A stretch of 64,000 nt of DNA from Plotosus lineatus (GCA_024760905.1 CM045734.1:2615247-2679246), one strand, 5' to 3'. Shown: positions 9,728 through 21,349, counted from the stretch's first letter. The notes: a model not told the origin generated them from the letters alone. Numbers and translations are program-made.

Positions 9728-11811
9728 CTAATCTCATCTCATCTCATCTTCTTTCACTTAATCCGGTATCGGGTCATGAGGCAGCAGCCTAAGCAATGAG
9801 GTCCAGATGTCCCGCTCCCCAGCTACTTCCTCCAGCTCTTCCGCGGGGGACAATGAGGAGTTTCCATACAAGCCGAAAGACATAGTTCCTCCAGCGTGTT
9901 CTGGGTGGACACCAGGGTCTCTTCCCAGTTGGACATGCCCAAAACACCACACCAAAGAAGGCATTCTGGAGACATTCTACCGAGCCACCTCAACTGTCTC
10001 CTTTCAATGCGATGAAGCAGCGGTTCTGCTCCGAGCTCTTCCTGGATGGTTTTGCTTTTCACCATATCTCTAAAAGAGAGCTGTTCCACCTGGCGAAGGA
10101 AGCTCATTTCAGCCACTTTTATCAGCAATCTTGTTCTTTCGGTTACTACCCAAAGTTTTGGAACAGAGGTGAGGGTTGGAATATAAATTGAGTGGTAAAT
10201 TGAGAGCTTTGCCTTGCGGCCCAGCTCCCTCTTCACCACGATGGACCAGTACAGGCTCTGCTTTACAGCAGAGGCTTCAGCGATCCATTTGTCGAGCTAC
10301 CGCTCCATCATTCCCTCACTCATGAACAAGACCCCAATATACTTGATCTCCACCACTTGGGGCAGGACCTCATTCTACCCCTGTCCGATTGAGAACCATG
10401 GCCTTAGACTTGGAGGTGCTGATTTTCATCCCGGCCACATTGCACTTGATTACAAATTGCTCCAATAAGAGCTGGAGGTCCCAGCTTGATGAAGCCAAAA
10501 GGACAGCGACATCTGCAAAAAGCAATGATGGGATAGTATGGCCACTAAATCAGAAGCCCTCAACACCATGAAAAAATATGACCAGAACCGGCGATAAAGG
10601 ACAACCTTGGCAGACTCCAAGCCTCATCAGAAATGAATTTGACCTGTTGTTCCCAATATGAACCAAACTCTGGCTCCAGTGATACAATGATCAAATGGCT
10701 CATAGCAATGGGTCCAGAATGTTGTACTCCTGAGCACCACCCCACAGAATAGCCTGAGGGACACAGTCGAAAGCCTCCTCCAAATCCACAAAACATATGT
10801 GGACAGGTTGGGAAAACTCCCATGCCCCCTCCAGAATCCTGTGGAGAATATAGAGTAGGTCAACAGTGCCACGGCCAGGACAAAAACCACATTGTTCCTC
10901 CTGAAACCAAGGTTCGACTATCAGTCAGATCCTCCTCTCCAGTACCTCTGCATAAACTTTCCCGGGCAGGCTGAGGAGTGTGATTCCATGATAATTGGGA
11001 AACACCCTCTGGTCCCTCTTTTTAAAAAGGGGACTACTGCAGTGGTAGTCTAGTGGTATAGGGTGCTGGATTGCTGATCCAAAGGTTGGAGGTTCGAGTC
11101 CCACTCTCCACAAGGTTGTCACTGTTGCCCCCAGTGCAGCTAACTGGGTTATCAAAGGTGGGCCATGTCTCTCACTGTCTATGGTGTGAGGCATGTAAAA
11201 GAACCATTGCTGACTTTCGTAAAGAGTAGGCTGCAAAGTCGTCAGCGTGTTTCTGTCCCTTGCTAAAAAGGGTTGTGACAGGAAGGGCATCCAACGTAAA
11301 AAACTCTGCCAAATCAAACGTGTGAATCAGATGATTCGCTGTGGCGACTCCCAAGTAAAAGGGAAAAAGCCGAAAGCAAGACAGACACCTCAATTTGCCA
11401 ATCCAGAGGTACAGTCCCTGATGACCATACAAAGTTGCAGAGATGTGTCAACCAAAACAGTCCCACAGCAATGCAGAGCTCTAAGCTATTCAGGGCAGAT
11501 TTAATCCACCCCCGGAGCCCGACCACCGAGGAGCTTTTGGACTACCTCAGTGACCTCAGCTCCAGTGATGGGCAGACCCCCACCATACACCCAAGGTTTT
11601 CCATCCCGAACAGAGAGTGTGTTGGTGGGATTGAGAAGGTCCCCGAAGTATCCCTTCCACTTCCCGACAGCATCATCAGTCGAGGTGAGCAGCTCCCCAC
11701 TTCCACTGTAAACAGTATTTGTGGAGAACTAGTTCCCTCTTCTGAGGGGTTGGATGGTGGTCCAGAACTTTTTTGAGGCTGACCAATAATTGCCCTTCAG
11801 GCCCTCACTGA
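9728..11811 (-). mobile_element. Rex3-like (RTE-clade) LINE, 5' truncated
   Basis: Read on the minus strand the element encodes the C-terminal half of an RTE-type reverse transcriptase. It ends at the left in GATGAGATGAGATGAGATTAG, the GATG-type tandem tail expected of Rex3. The conserved C-terminal piece (RKAKLSIYHSIYIPTLT, then AEMSFLRQVEQLSFRDMV, then RIERRQLRWLGRM) lies at 10239-9900. Further upstream (10400-11000 and 11400-11800) comes degraded RT sequence in several frames. A family A SINE is inserted at about 11041-11386. The copy is full of stops. The family name is my recollection of this fish-wide sequence. Confidence 0.72.
11041..11386 (+). mobile_element. SINE family A with RTE-like tail, inside Rex3-like LINE
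   Basis: The head is GGTAGTCTAGTGGTATAGGG and the B box GGTTCGAGTCC. The body is as in other family A copies. The tail reads GATTCGCTGTGGCGACTCCC then GGGAAAAAGCCGAAAG, the same block that ends the RTE LINEs of this window. Rex3-like sequence continues on both sides. Confidence 0.85.
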
Positions 11812-12321
11812 TTTGTAGACAACTTCTCTGACTATCGATTAATGAACATACAGACTTTTAGAGATGGTTTTGTATCCTTTCCCAGCTTTATACAAATCAA
11901 CAATTCTTGATCGCAGGTCTTCAGACAGCTCTTTTGAGCGAGCCATGGTGAACATCAGACAATGCTACTCATTAAGACAATTCTTACCAGGTGTGTGTTT
12001 AATAGTGGGCAGGTCAGCTTTAAGCCACTCATCAGTGATTGGGCACACACCTGACTTAAATTGTTTGGTAAAAATTGGTTTCAATTGCTCTTTAAGTCTC
12101 CTTAGGCAGAGGGTTCAGTTACTTATCCCCCCCCCCTTCTGTCATTGTTTGCTTGCTATCCTCATTAAAATATGAAAACCTATAAATGTTTAGGTGGATT
12201 TAGTGAAAGCAGACACTGTTTTTTCATCCGTGTGATTTTGACAAAGATCAGATCACATTTGATGGTGATTTTATGCAGAAATGTGAGAAATTCCAAAAGG
12301 TTCAGATTGTTTTTCATACCA

Positions 12322-12324
<3 letters not shown>
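11812..12324 (-). mobile_element. Tc1-like transposon, one end only
   Basis: This is the 5' portion of the same Tc1 family as the element at 30516. The minus strand runs from the terminal CAGTGGTATGAAAAAC at 12324 through the terminal repeat to the transposase start at 11946 ([12 protein letters not shown]...[15 protein letters not shown]) and stops in the helix-turn-helix coding part. The catalytic two thirds are missing. At the codon where the 30.5-kb copy has a stop, this copy reads on, so the lesion there is private to that copy. The terminus abuts (TA)n, in line with TA target choice. Confidence 0.82.

Positions 12325-12380
<56 letters not shown>
12325..12380. repeat. (TA)28 between two transposon ends
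   Basis: A pure TA run of 56 bases lies directly between CACTG (end of the Tc1 remnant) and CAGTG (start of the Tigger-like element). Both superfamilies insert at TA. Confidence 0.95.
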
Positions 12381-12383
<3 letters not shown>

Positions 12384-12870
12384 TGGTATCTCACCTTACG
12401 AAAGACCCAACAAACAAAAATCCAGGTTATGAAACTCATTACCATCCCTAGATATACGAAAATTTCCATCCCTTGATATACGAAAAAAATCACCTTATGA
12501 AACGACACGACACCTCAACAATTCAAACAATGCGCGCTCGGCTTTTATTTTGAAATTGGCGCGATAGATTTGCTCTCCCATTGCCCTCCCTTTGGCTATT
12601 TCCCAACACCCACTCCGTTCGCCTCCCATTGGCTAGGAGGGAATTGCATCTCCATAATATAAATGATGCTTTTCGTGTGCCTTCGCCTCATTGTTCGCCA
12701 TGAAGTTCTAAAACACATAAAGGACAGAATTACTGTTGTTTCTTGAGTTTTTCAAGTGTGGTCATTGCAACTTAATTTTTTTGGTTCAGGCTTTTAACCT
12801 TGCATAAACATTTGTAAAGTTATAACTCTGCTAAGAAGACATGGTCAACACGCGCACACATACATGCACG

Positions 12871-12918
<48 letters not shown>

Positions 12919-13217
12919 CACACTCACGCGCGAACACACGCGTGCGTTTGATTCCCGGTGAAAGTGATTCCCGGTGCGAGTGAAAAGAAGAAGCGGGCTC
13001 GTGGCAGGCAGTTGAGTGATATCACAAAAGAATATGGCCGAAACCTGTCTACCATCATTACGATATTGAAGCAGAACGAAGCCTTAAAAAGTATACGTTT
13101 ATAATTTTTATAGGGTTTAGGGGGTAGTATTGGGGATCTTGGACTGAATCAGGCCTTTTACTTTACATGTAAAATGCTACTCAATTTACAAAAACATCAG
13201 GTTATGAAACCACTTCT
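12381..13217 (+). mobile_element. Tigger-like (TcMar) non-autonomous element 1
   Basis: The left end reads CAGTGGTATCTCACCTTACG. The right part (TTTACATGTAAAATGCTACTC, then CATCAGGTTATGAAACCACTT) matches the right end of the 23.6-kb element (TTTACATGTAAAATGCGG, then AAGGTTACGAG), so both are one family. It is flanked by (TA)n on both sides. The interior holds a CA-rich tract (12869-12930) and a short piece of transposase-like coding sequence. No catalytic domain remains. Confidence 0.65.
12985..13092 (+). pseudogene. Helix-turn-helix fragment of a Tigger/pogo-type transposase
   Basis: The open stretch reads KKRARGRQLSDITKEYGRNL followed by STIITILKQNEALKS. This fits the N-terminal psq/CENP-B-type helix-turn-helix of pogo/Tigger transposases (pattern: SDIAKEYG...STI..ILK). 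A diverged counterpart lies at about 24230-24320 in the second copy. There is no DDE domain downstream, so it is a fossil. The family call is by pattern only. Confidence 0.55.
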
Positions 13218-13218
13218 G

Positions 13219-13270
<52 letters not shown>

Positions 13271-13331
13271 GGCAATTAATTCGTTCCAGAGCCTTTTTCA
13301 TAACTCGGGGGTTTCGTAATTAGGGGCGCAT

Positions 13332-13688
13332 TGTTATGGTCTGTGCTGGCTGGCGGAATGAACTCTTCTTTAATCATTTCAGGTGCTGACGAGGGGCGTG
13401 GCGATTGCCGGTAGGCGAGTTCCAAGCAGAGCGCACCTGGTCCCTATCTGCAATCAGTAAACCCAGCTATAAATGGGAGCGGCGCGCTTCCCTCTGTTGT
13501 CAGAAGATTGTTTTCCCGTGATTCTGCTCCTCGACTTTCTCTTTGACCCCTGGTTCTTGCTTCGTGCTCGTCCAGTTCCCTTGACTTAATATCCCTGTAA
13601 TTTACTTTCCCGAGTGTTTAATAAATCGTTAGAACCTTCTTTGGTCTCTTGCATCTTTGGGTCCTACGCACACACTCGAGGCATAACA
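13332..13688 (+). repeat. 5' LTR of the gypsy element
   Basis: A 357-base segment is bounded by the perfect inverted heptamers TGTTATG and CATAACA. It contains a TATAAA-like box (CAGCTATAAATGGGAG), a GTTTAATAAATCG poly(A)-type signal and CTTGCATCTTTGGGTCC near the 3' end. The last motif and AGAAGATTGTT recur in the solo LTR at 36054-36476. Confidence 0.8.
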
Positions 13689-13707
13689 GAATCTTCTGAC
13701 CGGAAAC

Positions 13708-14450
13708 ATGGACCCAGCAGAAATCGCACAGCTTCGGCAGACACTAGCCGACCAGGGCGCCCTGCTGGGATGACACAATGCCACCTTGCATCAGATGATG
13801 GACAATCTCCAGCACATAACCACCAGCTTGGCGCAGCTCGGCGGAAGGATTGATGCCGTTGCCACTCACCTCGCTGCCGCGACCTCACCCTCACCCTTCA
13901 CTCTCTGCTTTGGCAGAAGCGCCAGCGCCAGTGATACTCCCCATGCACTGAGAAGCTCTCATCCCCACGCCAGCCAGGTATTCGGGTGCGATCGGCTCCT
14001 GCGCACAATTCCTTCACCAGTGCTTGCTCGTCTTCAGCCAGCAGCCGCTCACATATGCCACTGATCAAGCTAAAACCACCTTCATCATACTCACGGAGCA
14101 CGCTTCATCCTGGGCGCTAGCGGTCGCTACCCATACCCTGGAATTATGCTCCCAGGTAGATCAGTTTATGCAAGAAATGAAAAAGGTTTTAGATCGTCCG
14201 GTGAAAGGAGCGGAGGCGAGCTCCCAGCTCCTACGTATTCAACAAAGCTCACAGTCAGTGGCGGAGTACGCCATCCGCTTCCAGATTCTCGCCACTGAAA
14301 GCAGCTGGAATGACCCCGCGCTTCAGGGGGCCTTCCTGCAGGGGCTCAACGAACGGCTGAAAGATGAGCTCATGGCCCTAGATGACGACACTGGAGGAAT
14401 TATTTGCCTTGTCCACCAGACTGGACAACCGGCTGAGAGAAAGGAATAGA
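13708..14450 (+). pseudogene. Gypsy gag, broken
   Basis: The gag frame opens with MDPAEIAQLRQTLADQGALL at ATG 13708, shortly after the LTR. A TGA at about 13771 interrupts it, and there is at least one frameshift before the long open part from 14024. The capsid-like core (FMQEMKKVLDRP, SSQLLRIQQSSQSVAEYAI, ALQGAFLQGLNERLKDELM) is clear. The zinc knuckle that should follow is degraded to WIYCAEKGHYLASAP, lacking one Cys of CCHC. Confidence 0.75.
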
Positions 14451-14847
14451 TCCCGGAAGGAGGCCCCACCTTGAACTCAATCGCCATTGCCCCCTCTGAG
14501 GGAAGATGATGACCAAGAACCCATGCAGGCGAACTGCACCAGACTGACGGCTGAAGAGAAGCACCAGCAGCTGGCCAACCGTCTCTGGATCTACTGCGCC
14601 GAGAAGGGCCATTACCTTGCCAGTGCACCGCGCGGTAGAGCCCGACAGCGAGGAGAAGGTCATCCACGGCACCCGGAAAGCGCCTGCAAGTTCAAGGTAC
14701 GCTACACTCTGCGCAACACTCTCGTCCTGTAGACGTATTTATCGACTCAGGTGCTGACGCTAACTTTATTGATCCAGGGCTGGTTGAGCTCCATGACCTA
14801 CTTGTGTATGAACTCTCTTCCTGCTATGAAAATGCTTCTGGTGGCCA

Positions 14848-15372
14848 ATGATGACATCTGACACCAGGGACTTTGTGGGTGCTTGCACTACCTGTGCCCG
14901 GAGCAAGTCCTCTCATCGTGCACCTACGGGTCTCCTCCAACCCATACCCATTCCCCATCACCCCTGTTTGAGCATTGCGGTTGATTTCATCACAGGTTTA
15001 CCCCCATCTGAGGGCAACACTGTTATCCTGACAGGAGTGGATCGGTTCTCCAAGGCAGTCCATTTCATTGCCATACCCAAACTCCCCTTGGCAATGGAAA
15101 CAGCTGGTCTCCCAATCCAACACGTCTTTCACCTCTATGGCATCCCCAAGGACGTCATTTCAGACCGGGGCCCCCAGTTTGCAACCAGAGTTTGGAAGAC
15201 GTTCTGCGACACCTTGGGAGTCTCCTGTAGCTTGACCTCTGGCAACCATCCTCAGGTGAAGGGCAGGGCGCAAATCAAAACCTCGGATCCTCCCTGCACT
15301 GCGTTGCCTGCCACCTCCCAGCCTCCTGGGCCATACACCTACCATGGGTCGAATACACACACAATTCTCTGA
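14848..15372 (+). pseudogene. Gypsy integrase fragment
   Basis: The core shows the first catalytic Asp ([10 protein letters not shown]), a [10 protein letters not shown] strand and the second Asp ([10 protein letters not shown]). After [12 protein letters not shown] the sequence diverges before the usual catalytic Glu motif is recognisable. Remnants of the C-terminal domain follow to about 15585. It joins protease directly, because the RT region is deleted. Confidence 0.75.
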
Positions 15373-15835
15373 TCTGCACCTCCACCGGGATGTCCCCCTT
15401 CATGATGATAAGTGGGTCCCACCCCCCCCCCCCCCCCCCGTTTCCCAGTCAGGAGGTCGAGGTGGCCGTCCCATCGGTCCAGGCACAGTTTCAGAGAGCA
15501 CGACGGGTCTAGAAAGAAGCACGCGTTGCCCTGCAATGAACAGTGGCCCGAAACCAGAAGATGGCGATACACATTAAATGTTTATTATGGCACTGCGGGC
15601 CATGCCCACAAGCAGGATGCCGGAGCATTTTAAGACGTGGAATTCAAAGCGCATTTTCTGCTTCACAGATCGGAGGTCTAAACTCAACTTTAACTTGATT
15701 CCTTGAGGGATCGGAGGTCCAGATGAGCCACGTTTTGCTCACATGCGCCACATTTATTAAACATTTACTGAATTAAACAACTTAAAAAACGAATGAAACT
15801 AAAAACTAAAGAGTTAAGCCTCCTTTCATCTCTGA

Positions 15836-15936
<101 letters not shown>

Positions 15937-16548
15937 CTCGGGCCACACCCACATGCAATGCACAGCTGATGGAACAATTCTATTTAAATGTTTAAATGGA
16001 CAAGATGTTTTATTTAAAGTGGAATTACAGTACCTGTTTGAAAGATCAGCGTTCCTCATTCAATATTAACTTGCTTCCTTGTGAGATTGGAGGTCTTCTC
16101 CCACGGAGCACTCTGTTTGAATATTGTGCCAAAATAATCAACTCCATCACTGTATTTCTGCTTTAAGGTCTCCTTCTGGTTCAATATCGTCCCGATTGTA
16201 GAGGGGTTTAGGTGATAATAAAATATAACACTGCATGATCAATCTCAAAACAAGCCAACAGTCAACTCTCCTTCACGCGTGTGACAAACAAGAAGTATGG
16301 GTAGAGGAAGTATGGTAACAGCTGCCTCCTGGCCAATGGGAGGCCAGCAGGGTGGGATGTTGGCAGACAGCCAATGAGAGAGCAACTCATGCATCATTTG
16401 ATATTTTGATTGGCGCGTTTGACTTTTGAATAGCGCATTTGTCGCTTTTCGTAAGAGGAGGTTGTTTTCGTATCCCGGGGACGAAAAATTAGGAAAATGT
16501 TTTTCGGAACCCGGAATTTTCATACCCAGGGTTTTTTTTTTAAGTAGG

Positions 16549-16594
16549 GGGCCAACTGTCTATATATATATATATATTATATAGACAGTTGGCC

Positions 16595-16685
<91 letters not shown>
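16549..16685. repeat. Short palindrome followed by long (TA)n
   Basis: GGGCCAACTGTCTATATA at 16549-16566 is repeated in inverted form at 16578-16595 with an 11-base loop. A TA run of about 75 bases and a short CA run follow. Confidence 0.9.
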
Positions 16686-16689
<4 letters not shown>

Positions 16690-16690
<1 letters not shown>

Positions 16691-17192
16691 CACACACACA
16701 AAGCGCTGTTCTGGTCAGGTTAAAGTTTCTTGATGAGGGAACTGAGGAACCAGTGCAGTGATTTGAAGCTGATGAATTGATGCATCTCAGAGTTTTAATG
16801 AGAAAATGGATGAATGTGGGAATAAATGGACTTGGGTTGGCCTCAGAGCAGGATGGGAACTATGAAAATGTGTACGAATATCCAGTGAAAGTCTCTACAC
16901 TTCCTCGGAGTGCTTTTAGAGTTTTAAAGTTAACTGTTAACTTGTACATCGAAATTATAATTATCTTCTGGAATATGTTTTGCTGTAATGGTTTCATGTG
17001 TTGTCTTCACAGCTTGATGGTCTTACTTTTTCAGGATTTATTAATCTCTTTCAACAGTTCTTTCCAGGCCTCATTCTGTTACACTGAAAAAAAAAAAAAA
17101 CAAACAAAGAAAAAAAAAAAAAAAAAAAACAAGATGCGCAGATCCACAATCATGGCAGATTTAACAAAAAAAACTAAACCTCTGAATGGTCG
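16690..17192. other. Unassigned AT-rich sequence
   Basis: No recognised gene. An open frame at 16777-17196 has no domain and runs into a poly(A)-rich tract (17087-17130), so it is not called. Confidence 0.4.
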
Positions 17193-17236
17193 GTAGGGTG
17201 GTATAGGGGTTAGCACAACTGGCTCATGGCATGACG
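17193..17236 (+). mobile_element. SINE family B head fragment
   Basis: GGTAGGGTGGTATAGGGGTT followed by AGCACAACTGGCTCA is the tRNA-like head of family B. It is cut off where the RTE LINE starts. Confidence 0.5.
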
Positions 17237-17241
17237 AAGTA

Positions 17242-19725
17242 CATTTTTTAATTGTACACTTTTTCCTTTCATTCTTGCTGATACCCTCTTATCACACATC
17301 ACTCCGGACACTTTTCTCCAACCATTCCAACCTGCCTGCACACGCTTCTTCACCTCTTTTCCACACTCCTCGCTGCTCTGTATTCTTAACCCGAACTACT
17401 TAAAATCCTCCACCTTCCTTATCTCTGCACCCTGTAACCTCACCATTCCTCTTGGGTCCTTGTCATTCATACACATGTATTCTGTCTTACTGAGTCTAAT
17501 CTTCATTCCTCTGCTTTCCAGGGCATACCTCCACCTCTCTAGATTTTCCTGCAGTTGTTCTCTGCTCTCATGACAGATCACAATGTCATCTGCAAACATC
17601 ATAGTCCATGGAGATTCTTGTCTAACCTCATCTGTCAGCCTGTCCATCACCATAGCAAACAAGAAGGGGCTCAGAGCTGACCCTTGATGCAGTCCCACCT
17701 CCAGCTTGAACTCTTCTGAAACACCGACAGCACACATCACCACTGTCTTACATCTCTTATACATGTCCTGCACCACTAACATACTTCACTGCCACTCCAG
17801 ACTTTCTCATGCAATACCACAGTTCCTCTCTGGGCACCCTGTCATATGCTTTCTCCAAATCCACAAAGGCACAATGCGGCTCCTTCTGACCTTCTCTGTA
17901 CTTCTCTATTAACATCCTCAAGGCAAATCCTGCATCTGTGGTGCTCTTTCTTGGCATGAGACCAAACTGTTGTTCACAAATGCTGACCTCTGCCCTTAGT
18001 CTAGCTTCCACTATTATTTCCCATAACGTCATCGTATGGCTCATCAACTTTATCCTTCTGTAGTTGCCACAACTCTGCATGTCTCCCTTGTTCTTAAAAA
18101 TGGACACTGTCACACTTCTTCTCCAGTTCTCTGGCATCCTCTCACTCTCTAAGACCTTGTTGAATGATCTTGTTAGGAAATCTACTGCTACCTCTCCTAG
18201 ACACTTCCATACCTCCACCGGTATGTCATCAGGGCCAACTGCCTTTCCATTATTCATCCTCTTCAATGCCCTTCTCACTTCGCCCTTACTAATCTTTGCT
18301 ACTTCTGTCTTTTGCTACTAATGGTCACCTCTTCTACTCTGTTTTTCATCAGCTCTTCAAAGTACTCTTTCCATCTTCCCTGCACACTTCAATACATTTC
18401 CCTCTCTGTTCTTAATCACTCTAACTTGCTGCACGTCCTTCCCATCTCTATTTCTCTGCTGTGCCAACCTGTATAAATCATTTTCTCCTTCTTTACTTTC
18501 CAACCGAGCATACAAGTCATCACACGCCCTCTGTTTGGCCTTTGACACCACCACCTTTGCCTTACGCTGTGTCTCCCTGTACTCCTGTTTACTCTCTTCA
18601 GTCCTCTCAATGTCCCACTTCTTCTTAGCTACCCTCTTCCTTTGTACACACTCCTGCACTTCCTCATTCCACCACCAAGTCTCCTTATATACTCCCCTTC
18701 CATATGACACACTAAGTACTCTTCTACCTGTCTCCCTGATGACATTTGCTGTAGTCACTGACTTCCTTTAAATTACATCGCCTGCACAAGATGTAATCTA
18801 CTTGTGTGCTCCAATATCTGCTTTTAAAAGTCGCCCTATGCTCCTCTCTCTTCTGGAAGAAAGTATTCACCACAGCCATGTCCATCCTTTTTGCAAGATC
18901 TACCAACATCTGTCCTTCTGCATTCCTGTCCTGGATACCAAACCTGCCCATCACTTCCTCGCCCCCTCTGTTGCCTGCACCAACATGTCCATTGAAGTCT
19001 GCCCCAATGACCACTCTTTCACCTCTAGGGTTACTCTCCATCCCTTCTTCTAACTCACTCCAGAATATTTCCTTCTCTTCTAGCTCACATCCTTCCTGTG
19101 GGGCATAAGCACTAACAACATTGACCATCACGCCTTCAATTTCTAACTTGAGACTCATCAGTCTGTCTGACACTCTTTTCACTTCTAGAACATTCTTGAC
19201 AAACTCCTCCTTCAAGATGACTCCTGCTCCATTTCACTTCCCATCCACACCATGAAAAACAGCTTAAACCCTGCTCCTAAGCTTCTAGCCTTGCTACCTT
19301 TCCACCTGGTCTCCTGAACACACAGTATGTCCACCTTCTTTCTCTGCATCATGTCAGCCAGCTCTCGACCTTTTCCTGCCATAGTTCCAACATTCAAAGT
19401 CCCTACTCTCAGTCCTAGCCTCATGCCTTTCTTCTTCTCTCTCTGCCTATGGACACGCCTCCCGCCTCTCCTTCTTCGACATCTTTGACCAACAGTAGTC
19501 CAATTTCCACCAGCACCCTGTTGGTTGACAGCACTGATGGTGGTTGTTGTTAACCCAGGCCTCGACCGATCCGGTATGACATTCTTTGTAATGACTCGCA
19601 TATTTTATTTGGCATTTGTTTTAGGCCGGATCCCCTTCCTGACGCAACCCTTTGAATTTATCCGGGCTTGGGACCAGCGTGAGGGAGAGACACTGCTTTG
19701 TGCCCCCTCCTCCCGGCTGCATTAG
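17242..19725 (-). mobile_element. RTE-type LINE copy A (CFDP2-like endonuclease), 3' truncated
   Basis: Minus-strand element. Endonuclease lies at 19601-18724 (LNVGTMAGKGRELADMM, CVQETRWKGSKARSL, GADFNGHVGAGNRG, KSRYWSTQVDYILCRR) and RT at 18278-17396 (RMNNGKAVGPDDIPVEVWKC, EKAYDRVPREELWYCM, GLHQGSALSPFLFAMVMD, FADDIVIC). The RT catalytic FADD is intact in this copy (TTTGCAGATGAC on the minus strand), unlike three other copies. The 3' end is cut at about 17242, inside the RT C-terminal region. Several stops and frameshifts split the frame. Database pipelines often call such pieces 'craniofacial development protein 2-like'. The RTE (BovB/Expander-like) clade is from memory. Confidence 0.82.
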
Positions 19726-19731
19726 AGTGAC

Positions 19732-19849
<118 letters not shown>

Positions 19850-19869
19850 GCACTTGAATCCACAGTACT

Positions 19870-20112
19870 TTATAGCTTGAGACTTGGGTTCAGCAGGGCC
19901 TAACATGCTTGCATGGGTTTTATCTGGGTACTCTGGTTTCTGTCTACAGCCCAAAGGCTTTCGGGTAAGGTTAATTGACTGTTCTGTATTGCCCCTAGGT
20001 GTGAGTGTGATGCTTGTGTGAATGTGTTGCTCTGTGATTGATTGTTGAGCTATTCAGGGTGTACCCTGCCATCACTCAGAGTTGGTGAAGCTAGGCTCCA
20101 GCCTTTGTCCGA
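19870..20112 (+). mobile_element. SINE family B copy
   Basis: Body motifs are present: CTTGCATGGGTTTTATCTGG, GTACTCTGGTTTCTG, CAGCCCAAAGGC, GTTAATTGACTG, TGCCCCTAGGTGTGAGTGTG, GTGTACCCTGCC and AGAGTTGGTGAAGC. The tRNA-like head is largely lost. Confidence 0.7.
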
Positions 20113-20222
20113 AAAAACACTCAGGCCTTCCTGCTCAAGTTGGACATATGCTGGTGGAAAGCAAGTTTCCAATCTTCTGTGCTTGTTCAATTAGCTCTAA
20201 TAATGCTTGACACTTTTGATAG

Positions 20223-20259
<37 letters not shown>

Positions 20260-21349
20260 AAACAAACAAAAAAAAACCTTAATACAACCAGATGAACAGC
20301 GGCAGAAGATGGTCTGAAAATCTTCCCCAGAAATCCCTAGTAATCATTCTTTTAATTCAGTTTCCTTATTTCAGATTTTCTTTTATGTTTGCACTTTTTG
20401 CTATCTCAATTCCTTCCAGCTAAAATTTGCATATTTTTCTATTTCCTATTATTCATGGCCGAACCTCTAATTTGCTGTTATCCACTACCAATGACATAAT
20501 TTCCCTTCATACTTTTTTTTTTTTTGTCATAATTTGGGAGGTTCAATAACATTGGCAATTTATGTAGCACCAGTTTCCTCAATAACCATATTTGGCTGTA
20601 GCTACTCATGCTTTCTGCATGGCTTCGTTCTATTAGCTTTGCTTCTTACTGGTCATGTTAACCTCGCTTGCCACCTTGTAACTATGTGTAAGTATTTTGC
20701 TCCTCTCTTTATTTTAGGACATGATTATTCTTCTATTATTCCTTTTTTATAACTAAGCCTTCTTATGATTATACTACTATGTACTTTTTGCCTGTCATTT
20801 GCATGCTACTAATATTGTTCACCACAGACTTGGCCACAGTTTTCTGATAGTCCATGTCTGATAGTCCATGTCTTACTTTTGCTTTCTGCTCATGCCATAG
20901 TGGACTTTCTTCCTAGTTTGGTGCACATCCTTTAAGCCTTCTAATTGTTCTATATAATTGTTCTATATAATCAACGATAATCCTATGCACACAATATAAT
21001 TGATATTGTGTGCATAGGATTATCGTTGATTATATAGTCATAATACATTCACATTATCCATTCATTTTATTATTTTATTTCTGTTTAAGCTCAGTAAGCC
21101 TGACATGCCATTTTCAGGAGAAGAAGGAGTGCCATAGAACATCATCAACCACCTCACCCATCTGTACTATCTTCTGACCACTTGGATTTTCTGAGATTTC
21201 GAGCAGCTACCTAATTCCAGTCTGCACTTCTGATAAATACTCCGCTGCTTCATCTTTTCCACCTGGTTCATGTTATATCCCTCTGGCCTTACCTACTTAC
21301 TCATCTCCGGAGCCTTCCCCATGGCCTCTTGCTACTGTTCAGTGTATTA
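20113..21349. other. Unassigned AT-rich stretch with a perfect hairpin
   Basis: I recognise no gene. It contains a poly(A)-type tract at 20229-20275 and a perfect inverted repeat at 20963-21037, listed separately. Confidence 0.45.
20963..21037. repeat. Perfect 35-bp inverted repeat, 5-base loop
   Basis: The left arm 20963-20997 begins CTATATAATCAACGATAATC and the right arm 21003-21037 is its exact reverse complement, with AATTG between. No mismatch was found over 35 positions. Confidence 0.95.

Larger units (their letters stand above)
13332..15585 (+). mobile_element. Gypsy-type LTR retrotransposon, internally deleted
   Basis: Order: 5' LTR, gag, a piece of protease, then directly integrase. 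The whole reverse transcriptase and RNase H are absent: protease sequence (VDVFIDSGADANFID, codons 14732-14776) gives way near 14845 to the integrase zinc-finger end ([12 protein letters not shown]). No 3' LTR is found; similarity fades near 15585 in the integrase C-terminal region. The copy cannot move alone. Confidence 0.8.

Noticed and set aside
17396..19601. Possible host gene 'craniofacial development protein 2-like'
   Set aside because: The same sequence occurs in five or more copies here with RT downstream and a shared tail. It is an RTE LINE.
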